Notes: generated by a model from the sequence alone, not told the origin. A DNA stretch of 64,000 bases from Amycolatopsis eburnea (GCF_003937945.1 NZ_RSEC01000021.1:62001-126000), one strand, 5' to 3'. Positions 1 to 8,772 are shown, counted from the stretch's first letter. Numbers and translations are program-made.

Positions 1-1
1 G

Positions 2-778
2 CGGTTCCTCAACTCCTTCTGGCGGCACGAGTCCCAGGGCCGCGTCTGGTTCGACCCGGATCGCGACACCGCCTACCCCGACCGCATCCGCCGCCGCCCG
101 CCCGGCTCGGCGTCGCTCGGCCTGTCCGCCCACACCGACTCCGGCTCGGTCGAACGCTGGCTGCTGCCCGCCTACCAGCAGGTCTTCCGGCACGTCTTCG
201 ACGGCGACTGGCCTGCCTACGACCCGTGGGACGGCGCCCACCGCACCGAAGTCGACGAATACCCGTCGACGGTGATGTGCTCGGCCTTCCGCACGTTCCA
301 GGGCTGGACCGCGTTGTCGGAAATGCGCCAAGGCGACGGTGTGCTGCACGTCGTGCCGATCCCGTCGGCGATCGCGTACGTCCTGCTCCGCGCGCTCCAG
401 GACGACATCCCCGACGACGACCTCTGCGGCGCGGCGAACGGCCAGGCGCTACCGGTCAACGACAAGTACCACGAGGACCTGCTGCCGGCGCTGACTTCGA
501 TCCCCGACGTCGAGCCCGGCGACACGGTGTGGTGGCACGGCGACGTCGTCCACGCGGTCGCCGACGGCACCAACCCGGACCGGTGGGGAAACGTCATGTA
601 CATCCCGGCGAGCCCGCATTGCGCGAAGAACGCCGCGTACGCGGAGAAGTGCGGCCGCGCTTTCCTGACCGGCGCCAGCCCGGGCGATTTCGCCCCCGAG
701 GACTACGAAGTGAACTGGGCCGGCCGGGCCACGCTCGACGACCTCAACGCCGTCGGGCGCGCCCAGCTCGGCCTGTGA
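2..778 (+). CDS. DUF1479 (YbiU-like) family protein, 3' part only
   Basis: The frame is already open at the window edge, so about 258 C-terminal residues are present and the start lies outside. Family members have a cupin-type, Fe(II)/2-oxoglutarate-dioxygenase-like fold and no known substrate. An H-x-D pair in SAHTDSGSVERW (about residues 43-54 of the fragment) and a later histidine in WWHGDVVHAV could form the metal triad; NPDRWGNVMYIPASP near the end is also typical. It converges on the glutathione peroxidase gene, and the two share a hairpin terminator. Family assignment is fairly safe; the enzymatic role is only inferred from the fold. Confidence 0.75.
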   Translation, partial: RFLNSFWRHESQGRVWFDPDRDTAYPDRIRRRPPGSASLGLSAHTDSGSVERWLLPAYQQVFRHVFDGDWPAYDPWDGAHRTEVDEYPSTVMCSAFRTFQGWTALSEMRQGDGVLHVVPIPSAIAYVLLRALQDDIPDDDLCGAANGQALPVNDKYHEDLLPALTSIPDVEPGDTVWWHGDVVHAVADGTNPDRWGNVMYIPASPHCAKNAAYAEKCGRAFLTGASPGDFAPEDYEVNWAGRATLDDLNAVGRAQLGL

Positions 779-780
779 AC

Positions 781-818
781 CGGCGGTGGTGGGGGATCGG
801 CGTCCCCCACCACCGCCG
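781..818. terminator. bidirectional hairpin terminator
   Basis: A perfect 16-bp inverted repeat (781-796 with 803-818, 6-nt loop) fills the gap between two convergent genes. It has no long T-run, as is common for actinobacterial terminators. It probably ends both transcripts. Confidence 0.7.
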
Positions 819-1307
819 TCAGGCCGGGAGTGCCGCTTCGATGGCCTTGACGACCGTCTCGTCCTCGGGCTCGGTGCGCGGCCGGAACCGCGCCAGAACC
901 TCGCCGTCCGCGCCGATCAGGAACTTCTCGAAGTTCCACTGGACGTCGCCCGCGGCACCTTCGGCGTCGGCGGTCTTGGTCAGCTCCGCGTAGAGCGGGT
1001 GCTGGCGCTCGCCGTTGACGTCGATCTTCTCGAACAGCGGGAACGTGACGCCGTAGGTCGTCGAGCAGAACGTCTGGATCTCCTCGGCGCTGCCCGGTTC
1101 CTGCCCGGCGAACTGGTTGCACGGAAAACCGACCACGGAGAAGCCCTGGCCGCCGAAGCGTTCCTGAAGCCGCTCGAGGCCGGCGTACTGCGGGGTCAGG
1201 CCGCATTTCGACGCGACGTTGACCACGAGCAGCGCCTTGCCGGCGAGGGAGCCCAGCGAGCTGTCCTGCCCGTCGAGGGTCTTGACCGGAATTTCGTGGA
1301 TTCCCAT
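819..1307 (-). CDS. glutathione peroxidase family thiol peroxidase
   Basis: A 162-residue thioredoxin-fold peroxidase that reduces hydrogen peroxide and lipid hydroperoxides. The active-site tetrad is visible: peroxidatic Cys35 in ASKCGLTPQY (Cys, not selenocysteine), Gln65 in GFPCNQF, and Trp124-Asn125 in WNFEKF. Cys81 in QTFCSTTYG sits where the resolving cysteine of thioredoxin-dependent relatives is found, so mycothiol or thioredoxin is a likelier reductant here than glutathione. Length is normal for bacterial members. The gene lies 9 bp downstream of the GH57 gene on the same strand and may be read from that transcript. Family call is secure; the reductant is inference. Confidence 0.93.
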   Translation of the reverse strand: MGIHEIPVKTLDGQDSSLGSLAGKALLVVNVASKCGLTPQYAGLERLQERFGGQGFSVVGFPCNQFAGQEPGSAEEIQTFCSTTYGVTFPLFEKIDVNGERQHPLYAELTKTADAEGAAGDVQWNFEKFLIGADGEVLARFRPRTEPEDETVVKAIEAALPA

Positions 1308-1316
1308 GGGTCCCTT

Positions 1317-2822
1317 TCAGTCGTGCTTCAGCGCCCGGGCGTCGAGGTGCCCGAACGGTCCGTCGTCTGCGCGGTAAGCGGCGGCGAGTTCTTCGGCCCG
1401 CGCGCGGTCGCCGCGGCGCAGCAGCCCGGCCAGCGCATCGAACCGTTCGGTGTGGACGGCCGCGCGTCGGCGCGCGTAGTCCGCGGCGGAGTCCTTGGTG
1501 ACCATGAACGCCCAGTCGCTTTCCAGCGCCAGCATCGCCTCGGCGACGGCCTGGTCGGCGACGGTGTCCCGGGCCGTTGTCGCCAAATCGGCAACGAGGT
1601 CGAGCAGCCGCCGCTGCAGTGCCGAGTTGGCTTCGACCATGTCCTTGACCTGCTCGCCGTCCCAGACGCGCCAGTCCTTGCCCGATCCCCACGACGACGC
1701 CGGCAGGTCGATCGGCTCGCCGACGTGGCCGGCTTCGATCGCGCCCTTCAGCGTCGTCACGCGGACGCCGGCCTCGGGCAGCGCGCGCAGCACGCCTTCC
1801 AGCCACGCCGGTCCTTCGTGCCACCAGTGCCCGAACAGCTCCGTGTCGTACGCGGCGACCACGAGCGCCTCACGCCCGTGTTGCGCCTTCAGCGAACGCA
1901 GCCGCGTCACGACCGTCTCGACGAAGTCCTTGACGTGCTGCTGCAGCACGTCCGCGGCGAGCGCGGGGTCGTAGGGCGCCTTGTCCTGCGGCTCGACCGT
2001 CTTGCCGGTGACCCGCGCCGCCTTCAGCCCGACCTCGTGCTGCCAGGTGTGGAAGTCGCGGTACGCGGCGTGCCCGGGGTAGCCGGCCTTCGGCGACCAG
2101 ACGCGGTAGGTGACTTCGAGGTCTCGTCCGAAAGCGACCACGTCGCTCGCGCCGACCGGCCGCGCGGACCAGGTCTCGCCACGCAGCGACGGGCCGTCGA
2201 CCATGAACCGCCGCACGCCGGCGGCGGCGTAGTCGTTTTCCATGCCAGGCGCGTAGCCGCACTCCGGCGCCCAGATCCCCTCGGGCCGCGACCCGAGCCG
2301 CAGCGCCGCGTCGGCGAGCCCGGCGTTCAGCGCGAATTCGCGCACCCGCGGGTCCAGCAGCGGCTGGAACGGGTGCGCCAGCGGACCGCCGAGCAGCTCG
2401 ATCGTCGAATTTTCGACCAGGGACCGGAGCACCGGGGAAAAGCCGTGCCGCCAGCGGGTGCCCAGCTCCTCGGCGGCGCGGACGGCGGTCCGGTGCTCGG
2501 CCGCCGCGAGCTCGCGCAGCAGCGGGTCGCCGCGCCACAACGTCGACGCGTGCTGGGCGCGCAGCTGCCAGTGGCCGAGCCAGTCGTGGAACGCGCGGAT
2601 GCTGTACGGGTCGTCGAGCTGCGCGGCCAGCACCGGCGTCACGCCCAGCGTCAGCACGTCCTGGCGCCCCTCGGCGGCGAAGCGTTCGAGCAGGTCGACC
2701 ATCGGCAGGTACGAGTGCGCCCACGCCTGGTACAGCCATTCCTCGCCGACCGGCCAGGTCCCGTGGTGCGGCAGCCACGGCAGGTGGCTGTGCACGACGA
2801 GGCAGAACGTCCCTTCGCTCAT
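1317..2822 (-). CDS. GH57 family 1,4-alpha-glucan branching enzyme (Rv3031-like)
   Basis: A 501-residue glycoside hydrolase family 57 protein, which cuts alpha-1,4-glucan and re-attaches the piece as an alpha-1,6 branch. The N-terminal CLVVHSHLPWL is the conserved GH57 entry motif; GIWAPECGYAPG carries the catalytic-nucleophile region and AAYDTELFGHWWHEGP the acid/base Asp region. Length matches actinobacterial homologues. Its ATG overlaps the stop of the upstream methyltransferase by 4 bp (ATGA), indicating translational coupling. In mycobacteria the equivalent pair belongs to the cluster for intracellular methylated glucose lipopolysaccharide. Whether this organism makes such a polysaccharide or ordinary glycogen cannot be told from the window. 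Confidence 0.88.
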   Translation of the reverse strand: MSEGTFCLVVHSHLPWLPHHGTWPVGEEWLYQAWAHSYLPMVDLLERFAAEGRQDVLTLGVTPVLAAQLDDPYSIRAFHDWLGHWQLRAQHASTLWRGDPLLRELAAAEHRTAVRAAEELGTRWRHGFSPVLRSLVENSTIELLGGPLAHPFQPLLDPRVREFALNAGLADAALRLGSRPEGIWAPECGYAPGMENDYAAAGVRRFMVDGPSLRGETWSARPVGASDVVAFGRDLEVTYRVWSPKAGYPGHAAYRDFHTWQHEVGLKAARVTGKTVEPQDKAPYDPALAADVLQQHVKDFVETVVTRLRSLKAQHGREALVVAAYDTELFGHWWHEGPAWLEGVLRALPEAGVRVTTLKGAIEAGHVGEPIDLPASSWGSGKDWRVWDGEQVKDMVEANSALQRRLLDLVADLATTARDTVADQAVAEAMLALESDWAFMVTKDSAADYARRRAAVHTERFDALAGLLRRGDRARAEELAAAYRADDGPFGHLDARALKHD

Positions 2823-3604
2823 CGGCGCACCGCCACGGCGATCAGGTCGAGGCTCGCGTCCAGGTCGTCGCCGTGGATGTCGAACCCGGAGGCGTCGATC
2901 GCGGCGACGTCGGCGAGCAGCGCCGCCGGCCAGACGGCCTGGCCGGGCAGCTCGCCCATGACCACGTCGAGCTGGGCGTCGATGAGCGAACCGCCGTACC
3001 GCTCGTCGAGCGCGCGCACGGCCTCGCCGTGGTGCAGCCCGTGCAGCGTCTCGACCTCGAAGCCGGCGTCGTCGAGCAGCCCGGCCAGCTCCGACGGCGC
3101 CAGCTCACGGGTGTGGAACGGGTTCAGCGGCGTGTCGCTGTCCGGCGTGAACGTCAGCCGGTTCGGCGTCGTGACCAGCAGTTTGCCGTTTTCCGGCAAC
3201 ACCCGCCGGCACTCGGCGAGGAAGCCCGCCTGGTCCCACAGGTGCTCGATGACCTGGAAGTTGGCCACGACGTCGACCGCGCCGTCCCGCACCGGCAGGA
3301 ACGCCAGGTTCGCCCGCGCGACGGCGAGCTCGGGGTAGCGGCGGGCGACGTGCTCGGTGGTCGGCACGTCGTAGTCGAGCGCCAGCACCCGGCGGGCGGT
3401 GGTCGCGAGGAGGCTCGCGCCGTACCCCTCGCCGCAGCCGGCTTCGAGCACCGTCGCGTCCGCGCAGTGGGGGAGCAGGGCGGCGTACGCGGCTTCGTGG
3501 CGGCGGAACCAGTAGTTCTCCTCGGCGATGCCGGGGACGGTCCGTTCACCGGTCAGGTGCAGCGCCTCGGCCCGGGTGGCTGGGGTGGTCACCTGCGCGA
3601 CCAT
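2819..3604 (-). CDS. class I SAM-dependent methyltransferase (Rv3030-like)
   Basis: About 261 residues. The SAM-binding motif I is VLEAGCGEGYGASLL, followed by the acidic loop in VLALDYD, and VVANFQVIEHLWDQAGF is a typical post-motif segment. It belongs to the UbiE/Methyltransf_11 type, acting on small molecules or sugars. It is translationally coupled to the GH57 branching enzyme behind it, so polysaccharide or sugar-precursor methylation is the best guess by analogy with Rv3030. The start is uncertain: GTG at 3616, ATG at 3604 and GTG at 3592 are all in frame and none has a clear ribosome-binding site; ATG at 3604 was taken. Confidence 0.85.
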   Translation of the reverse strand: MVAQVTTPATRAEALHLTGERTVPGIAEENYWFRRHEAAYAALLPHCADATVLEAGCGEGYGASLLATTARRVLALDYDVPTTEHVARRYPELAVARANLAFLPVRDGAVDVVANFQVIEHLWDQAGFLAECRRVLPENGKLLVTTPNRLTFTPDSDTPLNPFHTRELAPSELAGLLDDAGFEVETLHGLHHGEAVRALDERYGGSLIDAQLDVVMGELPGQAVWPAALLADVAAIDASGFDIHGDDLDASLDLIAVAVRR

Positions 3605-3645
3605 AGCGGGTGTCACGTCCGGGCAGCCGGGCTCGTTCCGTGGTC

Positions 3646-4071
3646 ATGCAACGGACCATCACCCGCGTACTGCTCGTCGTCTTCGGCCTGGTCGAGGCCG
3701 TGGTCGGAATCTGGCCACTGCTCTCGCCCACCGGCTTCTACCAGGACTTTCCCGGTTTCCGCACCGGCTGGGTGGCCATGGACGGCGCCTTCAACGAGCA
3801 CCTCCTGCGTGACTTCGGCGGCCTCAACCTGGCCCTCGCCGCGCTGCTGATCGGCGCCGCCGTGATCGCCACCACAGCAGTGGCGCGGCTGGCCGGTGTG
3901 GCGGCGCTGCTGTTCGGCCTGCCGCACTTCCTCTACCACCTCGGCCACGTGGCGCACTTCGTGCGGCTCGACCAGGTGCTGATCATCGCGACGACCGGGC
4001 TCGGCGTCGTGGTCCCGCTCGTGGTCCTGCTGGTCCCGGGGCGGCGCGTCAGCCCACCGGCGACACCGTGA
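3646..4071 (+). CDS. small four-helix membrane protein, function unknown
   Basis: A 141-residue hydrophobic protein with about four predicted transmembrane helices (roughly residues 5-25, 48-65, 73-92 and 108-127), and charged residues only in loops and at the C-terminus. It resembles small DoxX/DUF4345-like membrane proteins but carries no motif that fixes a function. ATG at 3646 was preferred over an in-frame GTG at 3610 because the hydrophobic segment begins right after it. It diverges from the methyltransferase and converges on the DegV gene, overlapping its 3' end by 23 bp. Confidence 0.7.
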   Translation: MQRTITRVLLVVFGLVEAVVGIWPLLSPTGFYQDFPGFRTGWVAMDGAFNEHLLRDFGGLNLALAALLIGAAVIATTAVARLAGVAALLFGLPHFLYHLGHVAHFVRLDQVLIIATTGLGVVVPLVVLLVPGRRVSPPATP

Positions 4072-4894
4072 TGCCGAGCGCGCCCGGGCCGAGGTGCGCG
4101 CCGATGACGGTGCTCGCCTCGACGACCATGCTCTCGGCCATCGCGGGCACCCGGCGTTCGATCTGCCTGCCGATTTCGAGCTCGTGGTCGCTGGCGCCGA
4201 ACCGGGTGACGGCGATGTCGGCGCGGAACCCGCCGGACTTCTTCACCGCGAGGTCGACCATCTTGGCCAGCGCCCGCCGCGTGCCGGGGACCCTGGCCAG
4301 CGGCGCGACCTCGCCGTCCTTGACCGTGAGCAGCGGCTTGATCGAGAACGCGGTGCCGAGCATCGCCTGCGCGGCGCCGATCCGCCCGCCCCGGCGGAGG
4401 TACTCCAGCGTGTCGACGTAGATGAACTCGGTGCTGGTCAGGCACCGCCGTTCGGCGGCTTCGATGACGCGGGCGGCGTCCGCGCCCGCCGCGGCCGCCC
4501 GGGCCGCCGACACCACGGCGAAGCCCAGGCTCATCCCGGTGGTGCGGCTGTCGAGGACGTGCACCGGGATGCGGACCTGCTGGGCGGCGTCCCGGGCCGC
4601 GCGGACGGTGTCGGACATGCGGCCGGAGATGTGGATGCTGACGATGGCGGTCGCGCCGGCGGCGGCCGCCTCCTGGTAGGTCCAGAAGAACGCCCCCGGA
4701 TCCGGGGGCGAAGTGGTCAGGACTTCCCCGGCTCTCAGCGCGTCGATGACCTTGCCGCGGTCGAAGCGGTTCTCGTCGTCGAAGTGACCACCCAGGTTCA
4801 GCTGGATCTGGACGACCCCGATCGCCCAGCGGGCGGCGACGATGTCGGGCAGGCAGGAGCTCGAGTCGGTGATGACGGCGATGCGCGCGGGCAT
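4049..4894 (-). CDS. DegV family fatty-acid-binding protein
   Basis: A 281-residue DegV protein. The family binds a single fatty acid in a cleft between two alpha/beta domains; some members feed acyl groups to fatty acid kinase in phospholipid synthesis. Visible marks are ITDSSSCLP at residues 8-16, TSPPDPGAF (residues 61-69), SIHISGRMSDT with the lipid-contacting Ser, and the family segment EYLRRGGRIG. Length is standard. No FakA-like kinase gene lies nearby. Its 3' end overlaps that of the convergent membrane-protein gene by 23 bp. Confidence 0.9.
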   Translation of the reverse strand: MPARIAVITDSSSCLPDIVAARWAIGVVQIQLNLGGHFDDENRFDRGKVIDALRAGEVLTTSPPDPGAFFWTYQEAAAAGATAIVSIHISGRMSDTVRAARDAAQQVRIPVHVLDSRTTGMSLGFAVVSAARAAAAGADAARVIEAAERRCLTSTEFIYVDTLEYLRRGGRIGAAQAMLGTAFSIKPLLTVKDGEVAPLARVPGTRRALAKMVDLAVKKSGGFRADIAVTRFGASDHELEIGRQIERRVPAMAESMVVEASTVIGAHLGPGALGITVSPVG

Positions 4895-5137
4895 GGTGCG
4901 GGAGGTTAATGCCTGACATCCACTGCGAGTAGGCCGTGGTTGGTCCGATCGGACGAACGGCTGTTCAAGCGGGGTAACCGGTCGACTACTGGGACGATGG
5001 TCCCACTAGATTGCGCATCCAGGTGAAAGGCGTCACCTCGGCGGGTGCTGGGCGCCGATCGGCCCTAATCTACCGGCCAGTAGAGCACTGTCCCGTGGTC
5101 GACCGCGGGCCACGAACCGGGAGGTCGAAGCAGACCC
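4895..5137. promoter_or_regulatory. etfB upstream region with two inverted repeats
   Basis: No gene is visible in these 243 bp between the divergent DegV and etfB genes. Two short inverted repeats stand out: TGGGAC-N4-GTCCCA at 4990-5005 and AGGTGA-N6-TCACCT at 5021-5038. Their spacing suits a dimeric repressor of etfBA. A ribosome-binding site (gggagg) lies ahead of the etfB ATG. Assignment to a regulator is not possible from sequence alone. Confidence 0.4.
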
Positions 5138-5923
5138 ATGACCAACATCGTCGTCCTGGTCAAGCAGGTACCGGACACCTACTCGGAGCGGAAGCTCAAC
5201 GGGTCCGACCACACCCTTGACCGCGAATCCGCCGACGCCGTGCTCGACGAGATCAACGAGAAGGCCGTCGAAGAGGCGTTGAAGATCAAGGAAGCCGGCG
5301 AGGGCGAGGTCACCGTGATCTCGGTGGGCCCGGACCGCGCGACCGACGCCATCCGCAAGGCGCTGTCCATGGGCGCCGACAAGGCCATCCACGTCTCGGA
5401 CGAGGCGCTGCACGGCTCCGACGCGATCGCGACCGCCAAGGTGCTCGCCGCCGCGATCGGCAAGGTCGAGGGCTTCGACCTGGTCATCGCCGGCAACGAG
5501 TCCTCCGACGGCCGCGGCGGCGCCGTCCCGGCGATCCTCGCCGAGCTGCTCGGCCTGCCGCAGGTCACCTACGTGCGCGAGCTGACCGTCGACGGTTCGA
5601 CGATCAAGGCGACCCGCGAGACCGAGGACGGCCTCACGCACCTCGAGGCGAGCCTGCCCGCGATCGTGAGCGTCGGCGAGAAGATCAACGAGCCGCGCTA
5701 CCCCTCCTTCAAGGGCATCATGGCCGCGAAGAAGAAGCCGGTCGAGACGTTCACCATCGCCGACCTGGGCGTCGACGCGGGCGAGGTCGGCCTCGGCAAC
5801 GCGTGGTCCACCGTGACCGAATCCGCGCCGAAGCCGCCGCGCACCGCCGGCGAGAAAGTCGAAGACGAGGGCGACGGCGGCACCAAGGTCGCCGAGTACC
5901 TGGTCGGCCAGAAGCTCATCTGA
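5138..5923 (+). CDS. etfB: electron transfer flavoprotein beta subunit
   Basis: A 261-residue EtfB/FixA subunit. With EtfA it forms the soluble heterodimer that takes electrons from acyl-CoA and related dehydrogenases and passes them to the quinone pool. It opens with the family start MTNIVVLVKQVPDT; the AMP-binding region VIAGNESSDGRGGAVPAILAE and the recognition-loop segment LPAIVSVGEKINEPRYPSFKGIM are intact. etfA follows after 28 bp, so they form an operon. The order etfB-etfA and the neighbourhood match mycobacterial fixA-fixB. Confidence 0.97.
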   Translation: MTNIVVLVKQVPDTYSERKLNGSDHTLDRESADAVLDEINEKAVEEALKIKEAGEGEVTVISVGPDRATDAIRKALSMGADKAIHVSDEALHGSDAIATAKVLAAAIGKVEGFDLVIAGNESSDGRGGAVPAILAELLGLPQVTYVRELTVDGSTIKATRETEDGLTHLEASLPAIVSVGEKINEPRYPSFKGIMAAKKKPVETFTIADLGVDAGEVGLGNAWSTVTESAPKPPRTAGEKVEDEGDGGTKVAEYLVGQKLI

Positions 5924-5951
5924 CAACGGCTCTTCGAGGAGGAACAAGAAC

Positions 5952-6911
5952 ATGGCTGAAGTACTCGTCCTCGTCGACCACGTCGACGGTGAGGTCAAGA
6001 AGGTCACACTCGAGCTGCTGACCGCCGCCCGCGCGCTCGGTGAGCCGTCGGCCGTCGTCGTCGGCCCGACCGGGACCGCCGCCAAGGCGAAGGAGGCGCT
6101 GGCTTCGCACGGCGCCGCCAAGGTGTACGTCGCGGAAGGCGACGACGCCGCGAACTACCTGGTCACGCCGAAGGTGGACGTGCTCGCCGCGCTCGCGCAG
6201 CAGGCGTCCCCGGCTGCCGTGCTCGTCACCGCCAGCGGTGAGGGCAAGGAGGTCGCCGCCCGCCTGGCCGTGCGCCTGGGCTCCGGCCTGATCTACGACG
6301 CCGTGGGCGTCAACGGCGACGGCGTCATCGATCAGTCCATCTTCGGTGGCGCGTTCTCGGTGAAGTCCAAGTCCGCGAAGGGCGCGCCCGTCGTGTCCAT
6401 CCGCCCGGGCGCGGTCGAGGCCGAGCCGGCCGAGGGCGCGGCGGCCGAAGAGACCGTCGAGATCCCCGCGGTCGACGCGGCGAAAGCCACCAAGATCACC
6501 GGCGTCGAGCCGGTGACCGGCGGTGACCGTCCGGAGCTGACCGAAGCCTCGATCGTGGTCTCCGGTGGCCGTGGTGTCGGCTCGGCGGAGAAGTTCGACG
6601 TCGTCGAGAAGCTGGCTGACTCGCTCGGCGCGGCCGTCGGCGCGTCGCGTGCCGCGGTCGACTCCGGCTACTACCCGGCGCAGTTCCAGGTGGGCCAGAC
6701 CGGCAAGACCGTGTCGCCGCAGCTGTACATCGCGCTCGGCATCTCCGGCGCGATCCAGCACCGCGCCGGCATGCAGACGTCGAAGACGATCATCGCCGTC
6801 AACAAGGACCCGGAGGCGCCGATCTTCGAGATCGCCGACTTCGGCATCGTCGGCGACCTGTTCAACGTCGCGCCGCAGCTGACCGAAGCGGTCGAGAAGC
6901 GCAAGGGCTGA
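5952..6911 (+). CDS. etfA: electron transfer flavoprotein alpha subunit
   Basis: A 319-residue EtfA/FixB subunit, which carries the redox-active FAD. The C-terminal FAD domain is complete: [41 protein letters not shown] and [20 protein letters not shown] strong ribosome-binding site (gaggagg) precedes the ATG. The gene is followed directly by a textbook hairpin terminator, so the etf transcript is bicistronic. Confidence 0.97.
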   Translation: MAEVLVLVDHVDGEVKKVTLELLTAARALGEPSAVVVGPTGTAAKAKEALASHGAAKVYVAEGDDAANYLVTPKVDVLAALAQQASPAAVLVTASGEGKEVAARLAVRLGSGLIYDAVGVNGDGVIDQSIFGGAFSVKSKSAKGAPVVSIRPGAVEAEPAEGAAAEETVEIPAVDAAKATKITGVEPVTGGDRPELTEASIVVSGGRGVGSAEKFDVVEKLADSLGAAVGASRAAVDSGYYPAQFQVGQTGKTVSPQLYIALGISGAIQHRAGMQTSKTIIAVNKDPEAPIFEIADFGIVGDLFNVAPQLTEAVEKRKG

Positions 6912-6922
6912 TCCAGTACTCG

Positions 6923-6957
6923 AAAGGGCCTCCCGGGACGTCCCGGGAGGCCCTTTT
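6923..6957 (+). terminator. intrinsic terminator of etfBA
   Basis: A perfect 16-bp inverted repeat (6923-6938 with 6941-6956) ends in TTTT, 11 bp after the etfA stop. It is strong and clearly placed. Confidence 0.9.
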
Positions 6958-7069
6958 CGCGTTTTCGGGACCTGAGAGAAGCCTGAGAACCCGCCATTAA
7001 CTGAACGTGCACCAATCGGTCATCGGATGGCACTCTCCGAGGCTTCCTACGCGCGGGTACACCTTGACC

Positions 7070-7852
7070 ATGACGACGTCACAGCTCCTCGTCAGCACTG
7101 ATCAGGCGGGTGTCGAGCTTCCCGCGGACGCTCCCCGGTACTCCCTCCTCGTCGCCCACGCGAACGACGAAGTGGTCGCCGCGCAACGCCTCCGGCACCG
7201 CGTTTTCGCCGAGGAAATGGGGGCGCGGCTGCACTCGCTCCGGCCCGGTCTCGACGTCGACGAGTTCGACGAGTTCTGCGACCACCTAGTCGTCCGCGAC
7301 GACAACACCGGCGAGATCGTCGGCTGCTACCGGATGCTGCCGCCCGACCGCGCCGCGCGGGCCGGGAAGCTCTACGCCGACAGCGAGTTCGACCTGGGCG
7401 CGCTCGACGCGATCCGGCCGCACCTGGTCGAAACCGGCCGCTCGTGCGTGCACCCCGACCACCGCAGCGGCGCCGTCGTCAGCCTGGTCTGGGCCGGGAT
7501 CGCCCGCTACATGCTGCTGTCCGGCCACCGGTACCTCGCCGGCTGCGCGTCCGTCCCGCTGGTCGACGGCGGTTCCTTCGCCGCCGGCGTGTGGGACCTC
7601 CTGCGCACCAAGCACTACTCGGACGAGGCCACCCGCGTCTCGCCGCTGATCCCGTGGGACTCCTCGGGGATCGAACGCCCGGCGCGCGCCACGCTGCCGC
7701 CGCTGATCAAGGGCTACGTCCGCCTCGGCGCCAAGGTCCACGGGCCGCCCGCGCTCGACGCCGACTTCGGCGTCGCGGACTTCTTCGTCGTGCTGGACCT
7801 GCACAACGTCGACGAGCGCTACCTGAAGTTCTTCCTCGGGACCCAGGGATGA
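7070..7852 (+). CDS. GNAT-type N-acyltransferase (Acetyltransf_5, OlsB/Rv3027c-like)
   Basis: A 260-residue protein of the hemolysin/OlsB-type GNAT family that uses long acyl chains. Marks are [18 protein letters not shown], the acidic [23 protein letters not shown], and the conserved [14 protein letters not shown] before the acceptor site. OlsB enzymes acylate ornithine to lyso-ornithine lipid, and the next gene is a PlsC-type acyltransferase coupled by a 4-bp overlap, the pairing expected for ornithine-lipid synthesis. ATG at 7070 was chosen over an in-frame ATG at 7007 because a -10-like box lies at 7058-7063, which suggests a leaderless mRNA. The acceptor amino acid is inferred. Confidence 0.82.
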   Translation: MTTSQLLVSTDQAGVELPADAPRYSLLVAHANDEVVAAQRLRHRVFAEEMGARLHSLRPGLDVDEFDEFCDHLVVRDDNTGEIVGCYRMLPPDRAARAGKLYADSEFDLGALDAIRPHLVETGRSCVHPDHRSGAVVSLVWAGIARYMLLSGHRYLAGCASVPLVDGGSFAAGVWDLLRTKHYSDEATRVSPLIPWDSSGIERPARATLPPLIKGYVRLGAKVHGPPALDADFGVADFFVVLDLHNVDERYLKFFLGTQG

Positions 7853-8733
7853 GCCACGCCTGGATGCCGACGTCGCCCTGCGGCGACGGCTGCCTGACCG
7901 ACGGCGACGCGGTCGTCGGCCTCCCGCGCCGGGTCCTGCGCTTCGCCGCGGCGATCACCGCCGTGCTCGCGGCGCTGCTGTCGGCGCCGCTGCTGCTGGT
8001 GCCGTGGGGCCGCGAACGCCGGATCCGGCTGATCTTCCGCGGCGTCCTCCGGGCGTTCGGCGTCCGCCTGGACGTCCGCGGCGGCGAGGACTTCCTGACC
8101 GCGCCCGCCGGCCGCGGCGCACTGGTCGTCAACAACCACATCTCGTGGCTGGACATCGTCGCGATCAACGCCCTGCGCCCGATGCGCGCGCTGGCCAAGA
8201 AGGAGATCGCGGGCTGGCCGGTGCTGGGCGGCCTGGTCCGCCGCGGCGGCAGCATCTTCCTCGACCGCGAGCGGCTGACGACGCTGCCCGCCACGATGGC
8301 GTCGCTCGCCGACGCGCTCCGCACGGGCTCGCTGGTGAGCGTCACCCCGGAGGGCACGACCTGGTGCGGCCTGGCGTCGGGCCGGTTCACGACGGCGACG
8401 TTCCAGGCGGCCATCGACGGCGGCGTCCCGGTGCGCCCGATCGCGCTGCGGTACCGCCTCGCCGACGGCCGCGAGACCAGCCGTCCGGCGTTCATCGGCC
8501 CGGAATCGCTGATCGCGTCCCTGCGGCGCGTGGCCGCCCTGCGCGGCCTGGTCCTGGAGGTCCACATCTGCCCGGAGATCGCCCCCGGCCGCGCGGAAAA
8601 CCGCCGCGAGCTGGCGGCCCTCGCCGAGGCGGCGGTCTATTCCGCGCTGGGCACGGTCCAGATCCCCGCGCAGCAGCGCCGCCGGACCGCACGTCGTCAG
8701 CCGGCGCCCCTGGCTTCGCCTCCCGCGAAGTGA
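7849..8733 (+). CDS. 1-acyl-sn-glycerol-3-phosphate acyltransferase family (PlsC/OlsA-like)
   Basis: A 294-residue membrane-bound acyltransferase. After a hydrophobic segment (about residues 30-53) come the four PlsC blocks: NNHISWLDIVA (catalytic H-x4-D), GSIFLDRE, VTPEGTTW and VPVRPIALRY. The ATG overlaps the stop of the GNAT gene (ATGA), so the two are translationally coupled. Alone it would be called a lysophosphatidic acid acyltransferase; next to an OlsB-like GNAT it may instead acylate lyso-ornithine lipid (OlsA role). The two roles cannot be separated by sequence reading. Confidence 0.87.
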   Translation: MSHAWMPTSPCGDGCLTDGDAVVGLPRRVLRFAAAITAVLAALLSAPLLLVPWGRERRIRLIFRGVLRAFGVRLDVRGGEDFLTAPAGRGALVVNNHISWLDIVAINALRPMRALAKKEIAGWPVLGGLVRRGGSIFLDRERLTTLPATMASLADALRTGSLVSVTPEGTTWCGLASGRFTTATFQAAIDGGVPVRPIALRYRLADGRETSRPAFIGPESLIASLRRVAALRGLVLEVHICPEIAPGRAENRRELAALAEAAVYSALGTVQIPAQQRRRTARRQPAPLASPPAK

Positions 8734-8772
8734 TCCGGGCCCTGTCGCCGCGATCCGGCGACAGGCCCGGAT
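8733..8772. terminator. bidirectional hairpin terminator
   Basis: A long inverted repeat (8733-8749 with 8757-8772, one bulged base) fills the 49-bp gap between the convergent PlsC and oxidoreductase genes and starts at the plsC stop codon. It probably terminates both. Confidence 0.7.

Noticed and set aside
786..3338. 850-codon plus-strand frame opposite gpx, GH57 and methyltransferase
   Set aside because: Arg/Val-rich shadow of three well-recognised minus-strand genes; high-GC DNA keeps such frames open.
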